Below, in pieces: positions 46,735 through 58,540 of a DNA stretch of 64,000 nucleotides (position 1 is the stretch's first letter; every line of letters starts with the position of its first letter). The position numbers and the translations under genes were made by a program. The stretch spans positions 47,825,422 to 47,889,421 of the forward strand of contig OX439131.1 of NCBI GenBank assembly GCA_949318235.1, given 5' to 3'. The notes below the pieces were generated by a model, which saw nothing but the letters and a program-made list of their open reading frames with translations, was not told the origin of the DNA and made no database searches. The DNA is from Ecdyonurus torrentis (taxonomy: Eukaryota; Arthropoda; Insecta; Ephemeroptera; Heptageniidae).

Positions 46735-46905
46735 ATAAATAACGTAATTTATGCTGCATTTATTTCATTATAGCATAAGTTACGCTAATTTAGAACAACT
46801 TAAATAATTATGCTGTATAACATAGTAATTATGCTATGTATAACATATCTTATTATGCAATATAGCATAAATTATGCTGCATTAAACAAATTGTACTGAG
46901 TATGT
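46735..46905. mobile_element. Repeat I
   Basis: AAATAACGTAATTTATGCTG and ATAGCATAAATTATGCTGC. Confidence 0.7.
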
Positions 46906-47052
46906 GTGAAAAATAATAAAAAAAAAAATGAACCGATTTCCCAAAGAAATTTGGCTTAAACGAAGTTATTCCTATGCTGAGCAATGTCATTCACTACTCC
47001 AGTATGGCCTGCAAGTGTATTAAATATGACGTCATCCGCATACACCCTATAT
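46900..47052 (-). mobile_element. Repeat A fragment
   Basis: Right half: CCTATGCTGAGCAATGTC, TATGACGTCATCCGC, ATACACCCTATA. Confidence 0.7.
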
Positions 47053-47115
47053 AACAACTTAAAAGTGATTATCTTAAATAAGTTAATATTCGTGTAATGC
47101 ATCAATTTTTAGAGT
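47048..47115. mobile_element. Repeat L fragment
   Basis: AACAACTTAAAAGTGATTA to CATCAATTTTTAGAGTG. Confidence 0.55.
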
Positions 47116-47487
47116 GATAATGCTGATATTGGCAATGAAGTTATGATTTGTGGTCGTTATTATCAAGTGTAGGTATTACCTGCTTGCTCGATGTTCAAGG
47201 TAACGCGATAATAATTGCTCTAGAACAGAAATGTGAAGAAGAAGGAAAGACGTTGCTCATCTCTATACACACAGCAGAAGACAACTGAAGCTAATTTTGC
47301 GATTGATGATCAAGACTTAGATATTTGAGTTATTTCACTACTAGATATTTAAGTGACGTCACTTATCTCATTAGAACTTACATCACTGTCTTTAATAACA
47401 TAATAATAACAAATATATAATCACGGTTGGGAACTAGAAGTAAAGGAATAGTGAAGAGTTAGTAAGAAAATAGGTTGTGGGACTTAC

Positions 47488-47794
47488 TATAGGGTGTATG
47501 CATTCATATTAAAGTCGACGCCATGTTGGATAACTCAATAACATGGGTGACATAGGAAAAAAATCATTTTGCCAGTTTAAAAACACTATGCAATAATTTT
47601 GAGAGCATTGATGCTGTAAATATGTTGAATTAGTATCTCAAGTATGTGAGAAAAATAATAATAACAAAAAATTAACCGATTTCCCTAAGAAAATTGGCTT
47701 AAATGAAGTTTGTCCTATGCTGAGCAATGTTACGCACTACTCCAGTATGGCCTCCAAGCGCAATAAATATGACGTCATCCGCATACACCCTATA
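47488..47794 (-). mobile_element. Repeat A, best full-length copy
   Basis: Both ends intact: TATAGGGTGTATGCATTC and GCATACACCCTATA, 307 bp. No ORF. Confidence 0.85.
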
Positions 47795-48004
47795 GTAGAA
47801 TGTTTTTACTTATCCATTTTTTTTAATACTAATTAACGGCTTTTATTGGGCAAAATGAGGCTACAAACCTCTCAATTGAACCCAACTGTTTAACAGTACA
47901 GTCAGGCACAATTTGACTTTATTCATGCAATGAGTTGATTCAACAAAAGCAATAAAAATAGAAAAATAGTTAAAAAACGTAAAATTACAAAAATAATATT
48001 TTGT
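47795..48004 (-). mobile_element. LINE-like 3' end
   Basis: AATTAACGGCTTTTATTGGGC and AACCCAACTGTTTAACAGT, same family as 44568-44892. Confidence 0.55.
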
Positions 48005-48130
48005 GTACAGCTCTGGCCAAAAGTTCCCGAACGATTTGCATAGGCAACCCGCAACCACACTATGTTATCTTTATGAGAAAACGCAGCGGCCGCCGCTGCC
48101 CCGTTCGGGAACTTTTGGCCAGAGCTGTAC
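48005..48130. mobile_element. Repeat G, best copy
   Basis: GTACAGCTCTGGCCAAAAGT with exact inverse at the right end, TA on both sides. Confidence 0.85.
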
Positions 48131-48159
48131 AGTATATAGCTGGATATGGACGACGAGAG

Positions 48160-48304
48160 TGCTGGGGGTCTGTTCCGTAAGTCCTCACGAGAAACTCGGT
48201 ATCGAGAAAGGGGGTGTAACTCACTTGTTTATCATAGAAAACTCGTGAGCCACGCCCCTTTTCTCGGTATCGAGTTTCTCGTGAAGCCTTACGGAACAGA
48301 CCCC
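48160..48304. mobile_element. MITE palindrome with GGGTCTGTTCCGTAAG ends
   Basis: Right end CTTACGGAACAGACCCCC. GAAACTCGGTATCGAG near both ends. Confidence 0.8.
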
Positions 48305-48401
48305 CTGTTTTGTACCACATTTGAGTGTGGAATGTCATGTGTGGCGCGCTGTAGCTCCCACACCGCCGGTCCAAATTTAATAATTAAGGTACCAAATTAA
48401 T

Positions 48402-48680
48402 CTAAAAACTACGTTCTTTACTTTTTATAATGACCTTTATTGCGCCAGGTTGCATATCTTTGGAGGTACATCGAGTTTTCCTGATCGCATCAATAATTTT
48501 CGACAGTTTTTTCCACCCTTCCACCCCAATTATCAACGCATATGTATGAAATTTGTCATGTGGGTAGCTAAGTGTATTATATATCATATAGTTTTTAACT
48601 CTTGACGCTATCTTTATTTTTACGCGAGATATTAAACAAAACGTTTTCGCGCGCATTTTCCAATTTTCCCGACAACGCAA
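48402..48680 (-). other. Unrecognised 92-codon ORF
   Basis: Open frame in a stretch with no named repeat. I recognise no domain, and it could be chance. Confidence 0.15.
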
Positions 48681-48814
48681 GAGTTTCTGTGAGGAGGTAT
48701 TTTGAGATGTTGCTACTAATGACTTAGGGTATATTTGGGCAAAAATTCAGCTTTCCCCTAATTTGTTTTGGGTAGGTATAGGGAAAAGTCATAACTTGGC
48801 TACACTAATAGTTA

Positions 48815-48990
48815 CGCAGGGAAAGAAAATGTGTAATATAAATTATGCTGCATTTATGTTATTATACAGCATACATGCCATGATGCTAAATTAGAATATC
48901 ACAAATAATTATGCTGCACAACATAATATTTATGCTATGTAACATAGTTATTCTGCATTACAGCAAAAATTATGTTGTATTGAACAAAAT
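48815..48990. mobile_element. Repeat I
   Basis: Starts after ACGCAGGGAAAGAAAATG, AATTATGCTGCATTTATG inside. Confidence 0.7.
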
Positions 48991-49574
48991 AACAGTATTT
49001 ATTTAAGGTGCCCACTCATTTAACATTGTAAAAGATAAAAAACGGTTGGCATTTTCAAATGCTTTATACCTGAGGTTGAAAAGTAATCGGAAGTTAGCCA
49101 CTGCTTAAGTTAAAGGAATAGCATAATTATTTGTAACCCTAGCTTGCAATGAATCCAACACTTCACCGCGTTCTGTTCCTTTAATTTTGAAGCTATATAT
49201 ATAAATATGTGCAGTATACGCGAACTTTGAAAACTATCGAGGCATGTAACCACAAAAAAACAAAACAAAAAAAGACATTAGCCATCAGTGAGTGGCTGCT
49301 GTAGATATATGTGATTTTAGTCTGCTTGTATCAGAGAGATAGAGAGCTTCACGCACTGCTCTGCTTATACAGAGACCTCACACAAATATTACCACATTTC
49401 TATACCGGCGACCGAGCCATAGTGAGTGAGGGAGGAACTTTTTTCACACAAAACCGAAAGTAAGTGAAATTTTTAGTTTTCTATTTGTCTATAGTGCAAT
49501 TTTATCACATTTGCATATATATATGCAAATTTAATTATTTTAGTCAATGAAATTATATAATAGATTTCTCGCGG
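48991..49574. other. Intergenic, nothing recognised
   Basis: Mixed AT-rich DNA; GCATATATATATGCAAATTT is repeated at 49510 and 49853. Confidence 0.45.
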
Positions 49575-49775
49575 ATAAAAATAAATACGTAATAATTATG
49601 CTATAGTTCATTTTCAGCACAATTTGTTCAATACTGCATAATTTATGCTATAGTGCATAATAAATATGTAATAAAAGCATACGTATTATGTTGTACAGCA
49701 TAATTATTCATGTTGTTATAATTTAGCATAATTAATGACATAAATGTAGCATAAATTACGTTGTTTATTCTTTGC
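49575..49775. mobile_element. Repeat I
   Basis: ACGTAATAATTATGCTATAG to GCATAAATTACGTTG. Confidence 0.7.
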
Positions 49776-50239
49776 GTTTTTTTATACATAAAAATTTATT
49801 TTATTTGTTTACTCTGAAATTTTATTATTTTTCTGTCATTTTGTCAGATTTGTATATATATGCAAATTTAATTATTGATCAATGAAATATGATAGATTTC
49901 TCGCAAAATTGAACTTATATGATACATATATAAAAATTATGTATTATATTTCCAAAGTCTATCTATTTGATTATAAGAAGATATAGAAATTTAGAAAGAT
50001 CGTGAGAGTATGTAATTTAACGCCTATTTTACACGGGGAGTTTAATTGTGGATTTCTTAACAATGTCAGTTTACTGCTTATATAACTCGGTGTAACACGA
50101 AAGCCAAACCTTTTCATATAGAAAGATCGTTACAAATTTTCAGGGAAAATCAAAGTGGAATACACAAGCAATAATTACATACAAATCTATGCCAGTTTCA
50201 ATTTCTTTGACAAAATTGAAAAAAGACTTTAATTTAATG
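49776..50239. other. Intergenic, nothing recognised
   Basis: AT-rich, no gene signal. Confidence 0.45.
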
Positions 50240-50365
50240 ACATGAATCATGTTCGGAAACCCTGTTTTTTGTGCTCCAAACCACAAAAAAATGACAATCA
50301 TCCAATGCTTTTTAAATGGAAGTGCGCATTTTTTGGAGCTAAGGAAACAGGTTTTACAAACATCG
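50240..50365. mobile_element. MITE with GGAAACCCTGTTTT-type ends
   Basis: Inverse end AGGAAACAGGTTTTACAAAC; shares GTGCGCATTTTTTGGAGC with 57955-58065. Confidence 0.6.
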
Positions 50366-50466
50366 TTATTGTTTTTCTTAAAAAATAAAAAAATAATAAA
50401 AAAAAAAAAACTATGATATAGAGTTGATGATTTAGTTGCTGTATGCCAAATCAACTTTCATATCCC

Positions 50467-50506
<40 letters not shown>

Positions 50507-51182
50507 CAAAAATAAATAGTTTTTTTAGTATTTCTACTTGTACTAATGATGTGACTAAAAACTCCTTTAGAACGAAAGCTATACTACATTATGAAATGAC
50601 ATAAACGTTGATATTTTCAAAGATTCCTATAAAATACACTAAAAAGGTTGTAATAATAATGAAATTCAATGACTATTTTTTCATGAATGATGCATAATCT
50701 GTAAAAATTCTGTAATACAATTTTAATGTAAGTGCATGTGTTGTTTTACTTTAATTGCAATTCATTGATTACCGATTACCTTTTAACCTCAGGTATAAGG
50801 CCTATAGCTAACTTTTGTTAACCAAATGGGCATCTGAAATAAATACACGGCTATCGCTATACATTATGTATATTGTGTGTACCGCCAATGTATTAGGCGC
50901 AGCCAGTTTTTGGTTGACATAGGTGCGAGGCTGCTAGATACAGGTACTAATACTACCTATTGCAAAAAACAGGAGTGGTATACTAAAATTGTACTTGGAT
51001 TAAGGGGATTTTTCGTTCCGTGCAGGAAATATAAATAAATAGTATTAAGTACACACAAAAAATAAACATACATTGCCCAATGCTTTTTCATACTTGACGG
51101 AGGGGGTCCAGACCCCCAAATCACCTCCTGAGTACGCCCCTGAGTGCACCAAATAATTTTGAAAAATCAAAAAATATATATC
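50366..51182. other. Intergenic, poly(A) and hAT-like end fragment
   Basis: Run of A at 50469-50503. GGGGGTCCAGACCCCC with GTACGCCCCTGAG at 51101-51143 looks like one end of another hAT-type element. Confidence 0.45.
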
Positions 51183-51345
51183 TCGTCCTGGTCACAGCAA
51201 AAGGTCTCATCTCCAGTGATCAGCAATTTGACAAAGGCTATATCTGCATTGGTTATGCCATAACGTTTGCACTGCAGATAGGACCTTGAATAAAATGCTG
51301 ATCACTGGAGATGAAGCCTTTTGCAGCGATCAGAACGATATTATA
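51183..51345. mobile_element. Palindromic MITE
   Basis: TCACAGCAAAAGGTCTCATC and CTCCAGTGATCAGC inverted at GCTGATCACTGGAG and AAGCCTTTTGCAG. Confidence 0.75.
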
Positions 51346-51954
51346 AAATAAATAAAAATATTTTTATATAGAAAATGCATTTTTTTTTTTTTTTTTTTTT
51401 GCATTTTTTTTTAAATATAATTAAAAAAGTTAGTTGTACGTAACTTTTTGTTATCCTGACCACACGTTACAGCTCTTGATTTTAATTGGTTTATTATGAC
51501 ATCGCGCCTCTCCACAAAATATTTTAGTAAAAAACTATCAAGTTGATATTCCGGAGAATATTAATTTTCGCAAGTATATAAAGTTGCATGCAGTTTTTTG
51601 TGGTTGACTTTTCAATTTATCAATATAAGAAAGTTTGGTTTTGGCATAACTTATATAAGAATATAAGAATATTTTTGCAATATTTTTAAGTAATACAATT
51701 TTTTATGTTCTTTACACACATGGTTTGTAGTATTGGTTAAGTATATATTTATATCTGATATATGTAAACTTTTTATGTTTTTTTTATTTTTTTATTATTA
51801 TTATTAAGAAAGTTAATAGATATAAGGAATCCCGAATAGTAGAAGTTTCTGCACTTACAAATATAAATAATATGTAATGCTTATGCTATAGCTCATTATT
51901 TATTTATTCCACCAAATACATACACAATGCTTCTTACCGTCGGTGACGTAGCAC
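51346..51954. other. Intergenic AT-rich DNA
   Basis: Nothing recognised. Confidence 0.45.
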
Positions 51955-52185
51955 CAATCACACATAGAAAAAAAATAACTACGTAATAATTATGCTAGCT
52001 CAAATTCAGCACTATTTGTTTAATTGCAGCATAATTTATGCTATGTTGCAAAATAAATATGTTACATAACATAAATATTATGTTGTACAACATAATTATT
52101 TATGTTGTTCAGATTTAGTATTAATTATGCTATAATAAAATAAATGAAGCATAAATTACGTTATTTATTTTTTCCATGCAGAGGT
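51955..52185. mobile_element. Repeat I
   Basis: ACTACGTAATAATTATGC to GCATAAATTACGTTATTT with TTTTTTCCATGCAG at the end. Confidence 0.7.
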
Positions 52186-52805
52186 GCAAAAATTGATGCA
52201 TTACTTTAGTTACGATTCCTAACTTATTTGAGATATACACTTTTGATTTATTATGAGCAGCTAAAATAATGCATTTTAGCAAATTATTAACAATAGTTAT
52301 AATTTAACTTAAAATAGCCTAAAATAACTGAAAACGACTTAAATTAGCTAATGTTATAATAAATTTCTAAAATACAATATTGATAGCTGCTCATAATAAC
52401 TCAAAGGTGTTTATCTCAAATAATTAAAGCCATAGACCACATAAAACCACATGTGCTTTTTAATGAATAAACATGAAATGGGATCTTCAAAACTGATGAC
52501 AATTTTCACCAGAATGTTAATTTAGCCCCACGAGAGAGCGTAAAAATACTGTAAAGTATGCAATTTGCGTAAAAATTCATGGTTATGACGTCAGAAACAT
52601 GCATAAATTAGTGTGAAAATGTTGTGCGGATTGCATAAATCGAATTTTCTGATCACTGCTACGGGGCTACTGTTGGGTTTTGAGTCAAACTAAAGTTATT
52701 TATGTAAATCCCATCAAGTGTTTTGTGATATAAATGCTTATGTTTTTCTCCGGTCTATTCCTTTAAGTTAGAATTCGTAACTGAACTAATGCACACTTTT
52801 TTTTA
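52185..52805. mobile_element. Repeat L split by repeat C
   Basis: TTACGATTCCTAACTTATTT, TATGAGCAGCTAAAATAATG; resumes after C with AGAATTCGTAACTG. Confidence 0.65.
52424..52766 (+). mobile_element. Repeat C nested in repeat L
   Basis: TTAA + AGCCATAGACC to GGTCTATTCCT + TTAA; L sequence resumes on both sides. Confidence 0.85.
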
Positions 52806-52919
52806 AGTATATAAAGCCAATTTAAATTTTTATCAATAATTCATTTCCAGCAATAAGAATGGGTATAAATAAAGCAAATAAAATAAAAGTGAAATTATAG
52901 GTATAAAAAAAATATATAT

Positions 52920-53192
52920 ATTAATAAATAAATAATAAATAAATAAATAAATAATAGTCTTTATTGTTCAAACAACAAATTAGCAGCAGATGAAATATAC
53001 ATAATAAATTATTAAAAATTGAACAAAAGGCGCAGTCAGGACAATGAGTCCTATCAACTGAACCGGAAATAAGTGACGACACTGTATGGAATAATAAAAA
53101 TAACCAATTATAATTAACATATTATTTTGTGTCCACTTATAACATTATGTTTTAATAAGAAAAGATAAGTACACTAATATATGAGCTAGTTA
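52920..53192 (-). other. LINE 3' UTR and simple-repeat tail
   Basis: Follows the ORF2 stop. Contains AATAAA (complement of 52960-52965) and then a TTTA/TTTATT-type simple repeat on the element strand, which marks the reverse-transcription start. Confidence 0.7.
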
Positions 53193-56036
53193 CTAGCATA
53201 ATCTTTTAGAAATAGATTTTTTAAACATTGAGATTGTAGACATACAACATACATCATCAGGTAATTTATTCCATAGCTTAGCTCCTAATAAGGAGAAACA
53301 ATCTGTTTTAATATTAGGTATTTGTAAATAATATTTATGAGATCTAGTATTGCGAGAGTGAACTGAACTCATGAGTGTAAACATATTTTTTAAATACTGA
53401 GGCTGATCACAATGAATTATTTTATACATTTGACATAAAATATGATATTCTCGACGCTCAGTGATTCTAGGCCATGATAATTTGGTGTAAAATTCAGACA
53501 CATGATCAAATTTGCGTAAATCATAAATATATCTTATACATGCATTTACAAGTTTTTCTAAGCTATATTCAACTTGAGAAGTAGCATCACAATACACAAT
53601 ATCACAATAATCAATAATTGGCAGAACAAGAGTTTGAATTAATTTAACCCGCGTATCAATAGGAGTATCTCTCCTAAACTTGTATAAACTATTTAACGCA
53701 GCATATACTTTTTGACTAGTAAAAGCAGCTTGTTGTTTCCAAGAAAGCGTACCATCAATCATTAATCCAAGATTTTTAACACAAGAGAAATACTCCACTT
53801 CAACACCATTTAGCACAGGTTTAGGTATACTATTCAGATCAATCTTTTTGATTAGTTTATCAGAACCAACAACAATAGCTTGTGTTTTACTAGTATTAAG
53901 TTCAAGACCATGAGTACGAGCCCACTCAAAAACAGTTTTTAAATCTTCATTTATACACTTAATAGTATTAACAATATTTTCTATTTTAGTATGCATATAC
54001 AATTGTTTATCATCTGCATACATATGTCTATTACAATGAATTAGGGCTCTTGCAATATCATATGTATACAGTGAAAAAAGTAGAGGGGAGAGGCAGCTAC
54101 CCTGGGCAAGACTATATATTTTTTCACAATCAGAAAGCATACCATTATTACCAACAACAGTTTGACTTCTGCAGCTTAAATAAGATGATACCCATTTTAA
54201 TACGCTGTCGGAAAAGTTAATACTTTTAAGTTTAGCATTTAATATATCTACATTAACCGAGTCAAACGCCTTAGAAAAATCCAAAAGCACCATAATAGTA
54301 ATTTCTCAGCGTGAAATAGCTTTCCTTAGATCTTCCATAATCTTAAGTAAAGCTGAGCAACAACTGTGTTTTTTTCTAAAGCCAGATTGGTATTCATCAA
54401 TTACCTTATTTTCCGTTACATATTTAACAATTTGTTCACAGACAATTTTTTCAAAAGCCTTAGCTATAACACAAAGAAGGCTAATAGGTCTGACATCACT
54501 TATTTCAACAACATTATTTTTTTTAGGAATAGGTTTAATTAATGCTTGCTTCCAAACATCTGGAAAAACACCGTTTTGTAATGAGTAATTAAATAAATGT
54601 GTAAGAGAGGGTAATATAATATTTATAATTGGTTTAAGCATTTTAATTGAAATGTTATCCACACCTACAGAGCATGAACTAATGGATAGAATAGCATTTT
54701 TTATAGTTACAGGATCAATATATGAGAAATGAAAAGACTCTCCCTTAACAAACTTCAAATTTTTATAATATTTACATGTTTTCTCCACCTCATTATTGTC
54801 CAACGTACATAATCTAATAAAAGATTTATTTAAATCATTTAAATTAAATTTTATATCAAAGTCTTTTACTTTAATTAAACCAATAGATTTTAAATTCTTC
54901 CACAGATCAGATGCTTTATTTTTTAAATTTAACTTTGTATGCATAAAATTGCGATATGAATTACGTATTAACTGTTTCACTTTATTACGCATTGATTTAA
55001 ATTTACTTACATCAGATGGAGAATGTTTTGTATTACATTTTAATTTAAGTTTATCACGCAAACACATCATCTCTTTGATTTGTTTATTTATCCAAGGGAA
55101 CTTAGGTTTTGTCACTTTAATTGTTTTAGAAGGAGCATGTTTATCAAATAAATTAATAATATATTTATTAAAAAGATCAACCTTATTATCGATAGAAACT
55201 AAATCACATATATTATGCCAAGGGACATTATAAGCATCTTCAAGTAGCGATTCAACATTAATAGCGGCATAATGTCTTTTTGTTATATATTTTTCTTTAC
55301 GTGGTGGTACAATAGATGGATATACACAATATATCATATCATGTTTACAAATACCTGTTACTGTGAGGCTTCCCATTTCAATAATATTTACATCATTTTT
55401 AACACACAAAACATCCAACGTAGTATGAGTCATGACCTTATCTTTATTATAAGTATGATGCGTATTTGGGATGGGAAGAATGTTGATATCAAAGGTTGAT
55501 AACATTTGAAGTAAATTGTGTTTCTCTATTTTATCTGAATTGAGGTCAACATTCCAATCACCTGCCAATATAATATGTTCATACTGCGGCAAAAAAGTTT
55601 CTAATACATCAAAAAATTTATTAAATCCCTGTCCATTAGGCGTGTACATTACAGCTATTAATACTCTTAATTTATTAATTTCAACATGTAACAATAGGTA
55701 CTCAGGAGCATTTTTAATAATCGAGTTTGATTTTTCTAATATTTTACAATTAAATTTTTTATTAACATAAATAGCCACACCCCCTCCTACACCACCTCTT
55801 TTTTTTCTTTCCACACAAACACGATCACTTCTATATATATTATAATTATTTATATCAATAAATGCAGCATCTGAGTTAGGCTGCAGCCAAGTTTCAGACA
55901 AACATATAATATCAAACATATTATTTGTAAAGAGAAGCCGCATTTCATTCATGCTAGAGTTAAGAGATTGAACATTTAAATGACATACTTTAAGATAATT
56001 TGCATAAACATTACTTATTCTTTTAACTGCAGTCAT
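53193..56036 (-). pseudogene. LINE ORF2 (endonuclease + reverse transcriptase), one in-frame TGA
   Basis: The N-terminal half is an APE-like endonuclease (LNVQSLN near the start, LSETWL at about 46-51, GDWNVDL, TTLDVLCV). Next come the RT blocks: WKQALIKPIPKK, DVRPISLL, KAFEKIV, YQSGFRKKHS, then after the break LLDFSKAFDSV, QGSCLSPLLF and the catalytic YADD at 54009-54020. The C-terminal part has the RxxYHILC and WNKLP-type blocks. A single TGA at 54308-54306, between the GFRKKHS block and the catalytic LLDFSKAFD block, interrupts an otherwise open frame: both sides are in the same frame, with no frameshift. This copy probably makes no full RT, unless the stop is read through. Confidence 0.9.
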
Positions 56037-56104
56037 AGTATCAACATTTTGCTTTTTAAACTTCTCTCTACGTACTACGTTAACTTTTGATGTTTTTTTA
56101 TTAA

Positions 56105-57103
56105 TTATTTTTTCCCTTTGTTTTTGCGATCCCCCCCTAATGGGGGGTATTTCAAGTTTCCCTGCCTAGATCTTGTACTCACTTCACTACTACCACTTGC
56201 ATTACTCTCACTGCGAGTGCGACTTGTAGCACGGTCAGGAGCAGACTTTTTCACTACTAGATCTAACCAGTTATCACATTGTAATTTATTACAATCTATA
56301 TTTTTATTATTAACTAAAAGGCCATTTCTTAATTTTTTAACTTCCAGACCCTTTGTCTTAGCTTCATTATATTTTTGATGAATTAATTTGCGTTTATCAC
56401 GCGCTTTGGGTGTTAAATCATCAGAAATATTTACATCACACTCATTAAGCTTGCGAACATTTTTGAAAATTTCTATTTTATTACGAAAATGAACCAGAGA
56501 TAACAGTATTGGTCTATTTTCATTGTTGCGGCCAAGACGCTTACAATAATTAATATCACTCAACGTAAGCTGTGTTCCAAACGTCTGGTCACAAAAATTG
56601 ATAATTGTATTAGTAATATTTTCATTATCATTACTTTCAGGTATATTATAAAAAATAATATTATTTCTCCTAGTTTGACACTCAAGATCATCTACTTTTT
56701 GCTCTAAATAAACCACTTTTTCATTTGCAGCGATCAATTGATTATTTAGGTCACTTATATTGCCATTCATTACGGCAATTTGATTACCTAAGTCAGTCAC
56801 TTGATCCAAAACTTCCTTCGTTGAAGCAGCTACAGCATCTTTCGTTGTATTTTTAGACTCCTCAATCTTAGCCATAACATCCTCGAGAGTGTATGCAGGT
56901 GGTGATGGAGAAGGTGGTCCAGGGTTTGTTTCAACCCCAGCACGAGCGAGTAATACGAATATAACACATAGCACTAGGCACATATGAATCTTACGTGGTC
57001 CATCGTTGCTAGTTTTTATTAAATTACACTTGGTCTTATTAGATCCACGGTAATTACAAAAAACTCCAACTCTAGCCCTATAGTTTTCCAGTGAGTCACC
57101 CAT
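56105..57103 (-). CDS. LINE ORF1: hydrophobic segment, 2A-like motif, coiled coil, nucleic-acid-binding region
   Basis: 332 aa, intact. Residues about 40-53 are hydrophobic (MCLVLCVIFVLLARA) and run straight into the 2A-like GVETNPGP, then a Pro/Ser-rich linker. Residues about 75-140 have the heptad pattern of a coiled coil, typical of the multimerising part of LINE ORF1. A block starting RRNNIIFYNIPES and containing ILLSLVHFRNKIEIFKNVRKL resembles the RRM-like region of ORF1 proteins. The C-terminus is Ser/Arg-rich and basic. The presumed role is binding element RNA. If the 2A motif works, the ribosome releases a short N-terminal peptide and continues with the main protein. The ATG overlaps an exact TGACGTCA. 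Confidence 0.85.
   Translation of the reverse strand: MGDSLENYRARVGVFCNYRGSNKTKCNLIKTSNDGPRKIHMCLVLCVIFVLLARAGVETNPGPPSPSPPAYTLEDVMAKIEESKNTTKDAVAASTKEVLDQVTDLGNQIAVMNGNISDLNNQLIAANEKVVYLEQKVDDLECQTRRNNIIFYNIPESNDNENITNTIINFCDQTFGTQLTLSDINYCKRLGRNNENRPILLSLVHFRNKIEIFKNVRKLNECDVNISDDLTPKARDKRKLIHQKYNEAKTKGLEVKKLRNGLLVNNKNIDCNKLQCDNWLDLVVKKSAPDRATSRTRSESNASGSSEVSTRSRQGNLKYPPLGGDRKNKGKK
56915..56938 (-). other. 2A-like ribosome-skipping motif GVETNPGP
   Basis: Eight codons reading GVETNPGP after a hydrophobic stretch. The accepted core is D(V/I)ExNPG|P; here the Asp is Gly, everything else fits. Skipping would occur between Gly and the last Pro. Activity is not shown by sequence alone. Confidence 0.7.
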
Positions 57104-57284
57104 GACGTCACTTTACTGATAACGGAGCGACCACAAAAGCACGTCTACTCAGCTCAAGAGCTAGCAACTAACTCGTGGTTAGTAATACGTGGTTGAAAAT
57201 GAAATAATACACAAAAGCAAGACAATAAAGTAAAAATAAATATAAATTATTATCATTTATAATATTTTAATAATAATTATCAAT

Positions 57285-57425
57285 TTAAAATACCTTATTA
57301 TCCATAAATATAGACATGAACCCGTTAATTTTGAATTTATTTGTATTGTGATTCCTTAGATCAATAACTCAACTGCGTCACAATGAAAATAAATACAAAA
57401 TCAACGTTATATTTATTGATGATTA
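57285..57425. mobile_element. Repeat E, decayed
   Basis: ATACCTTATTATCCATAAAT and ATAAATACAAAATCAACG only. Confidence 0.55.
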
Positions 57426-57954
57426 TAAATTAACAAATTTCTTATACATGGATAACAAATAAGCTATGTTAATTACTAGAGAGCGCAAAAATAGTCCATC
57501 ATTTTTACAAAATAGTTGACTATATAGGCGCTGATTTTTCGTGCAAATAGTCGATTTTATACAAAAAAGTCGAAAAATCGATTTAAAAATGAGTAAAAAA
57601 TAGCTTAATTTAAAGTTACACAGAAATTTTAGTATCTAAATACTCAAATTGGCCGAGCGTGTCCTTATCTTGTATAATGTAGTATCTGATTTTGCTAATT
57701 TTTAATGTTTGGCAGAAAAAAAAAACTATTGAATCAATATTATTATATTATATTTTTTTAGTATAATATATTTTTATAAAAAATATTATAATTTCAAATA
57801 ATTTGATACGTTTTTATAGGAAATTTCCTTAAAAACGTAAAAAAGTGCGAAATAGTCGACAAATAGTTACTTTTTTTATTAGTTTAAAATGCGCTATTTG
57901 TTAAGATCGTTGGAGATATGAAATAAAACTAGCAATATAGTCAACATAATAATA
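57426..57954. other. Intergenic AT-rich DNA
   Basis: AATAGTCGA-type motifs repeat at 57500-57570 and 57845. A fragment of the TATCTTGTATGTAG MITE at 57645. No gene. Confidence 0.45.
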
Positions 57955-58065
57955 CAGTTCGTAAACCCTATTCTCTGATCCTAAAATGGCGATCAAATTT
58001 GGTTATTCAAATAAAATGCGCATTTTTTGGTGCAAGAGAACAGGGTTTACGAAAAACACTAATGA
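57955..58065. mobile_element. MITE with GTAAACCCTATTCTC ends
   Basis: Inverse end GAGAACAGGGTTTACG; family of 50240-50365. Confidence 0.65.
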
Positions 58066-58540
58066 CAACAGTCGAAAAACTAATTCTGCGTTATCTATTA
58101 ATTGCAATTCAAATATTATAAATAATAAAAAAGTAAGTTTATTTTGCCTCAAAGTAAATGACAAAACGTTATGGTATTCTCCTATCGTTTATATAATACG
58201 CTTTGTTTATTTTTCTTGTTTATAAAAGCAAATTTTAATTTGAAATTAATTACCTCAAAACTGGTATGTGTTGATATCCATCAAGGTCAAACGAAAATTA
58301 AAAAATAATGATAATAAAAAAAAACTTGCGTATGTATAATCATCGTATTAGAAGATAAAAAAAATTAAAGACTTTTTTTGTATCATTTTTAACAAGAAGT
58401 CAGAATTGTGTTTAAAGTTTATAAATCAAGTTAATTTGCATATTATGTCTAGTTAACTTTTGCGTCACCCAATTATAATTAATTCTGGTTTATTATATCT
58501 GATCGCGTCTTCTACACTCAGAAAACACGCGAGTAGTGGC
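58066..58540. other. Intergenic AT-rich DNA
   Basis: Nothing recognised. Confidence 0.45.

Larger units (their letters stand above)
52920..57190 (-). mobile_element. Near full-length EN/RT non-LTR retrotransposon (CR1/L2-like group)
   Basis: Minus-strand element with a short 5' leader (about 57190-57104), ORF1, a 68-nt gap, ORF2, and a 3' UTR with AATAAA (complement of 52960-52965) ending in a TTTA/ATTT-rich simple repeat. APE-type endonuclease plus RT and no LTRs place it among APE-type non-LTR elements. A coiled-coil ORF1 with a 2A-like motif is reported in CR1/L2-type elements of invertebrates; the clade call is inference. No target-site duplication was found by eye. The 5' boundary is approximate. 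Confidence 0.88.

Noticed and set aside
46554..46742. Possible tRNA-derived SINE at the K fragment with poly(A)
   Set aside because: I could not find A and B boxes of a pol III promoter in the right spacing.
54796..55770. Several plus-strand ORFs of 75-145 aa
   Set aside because: Antisense to LINE ORF2.
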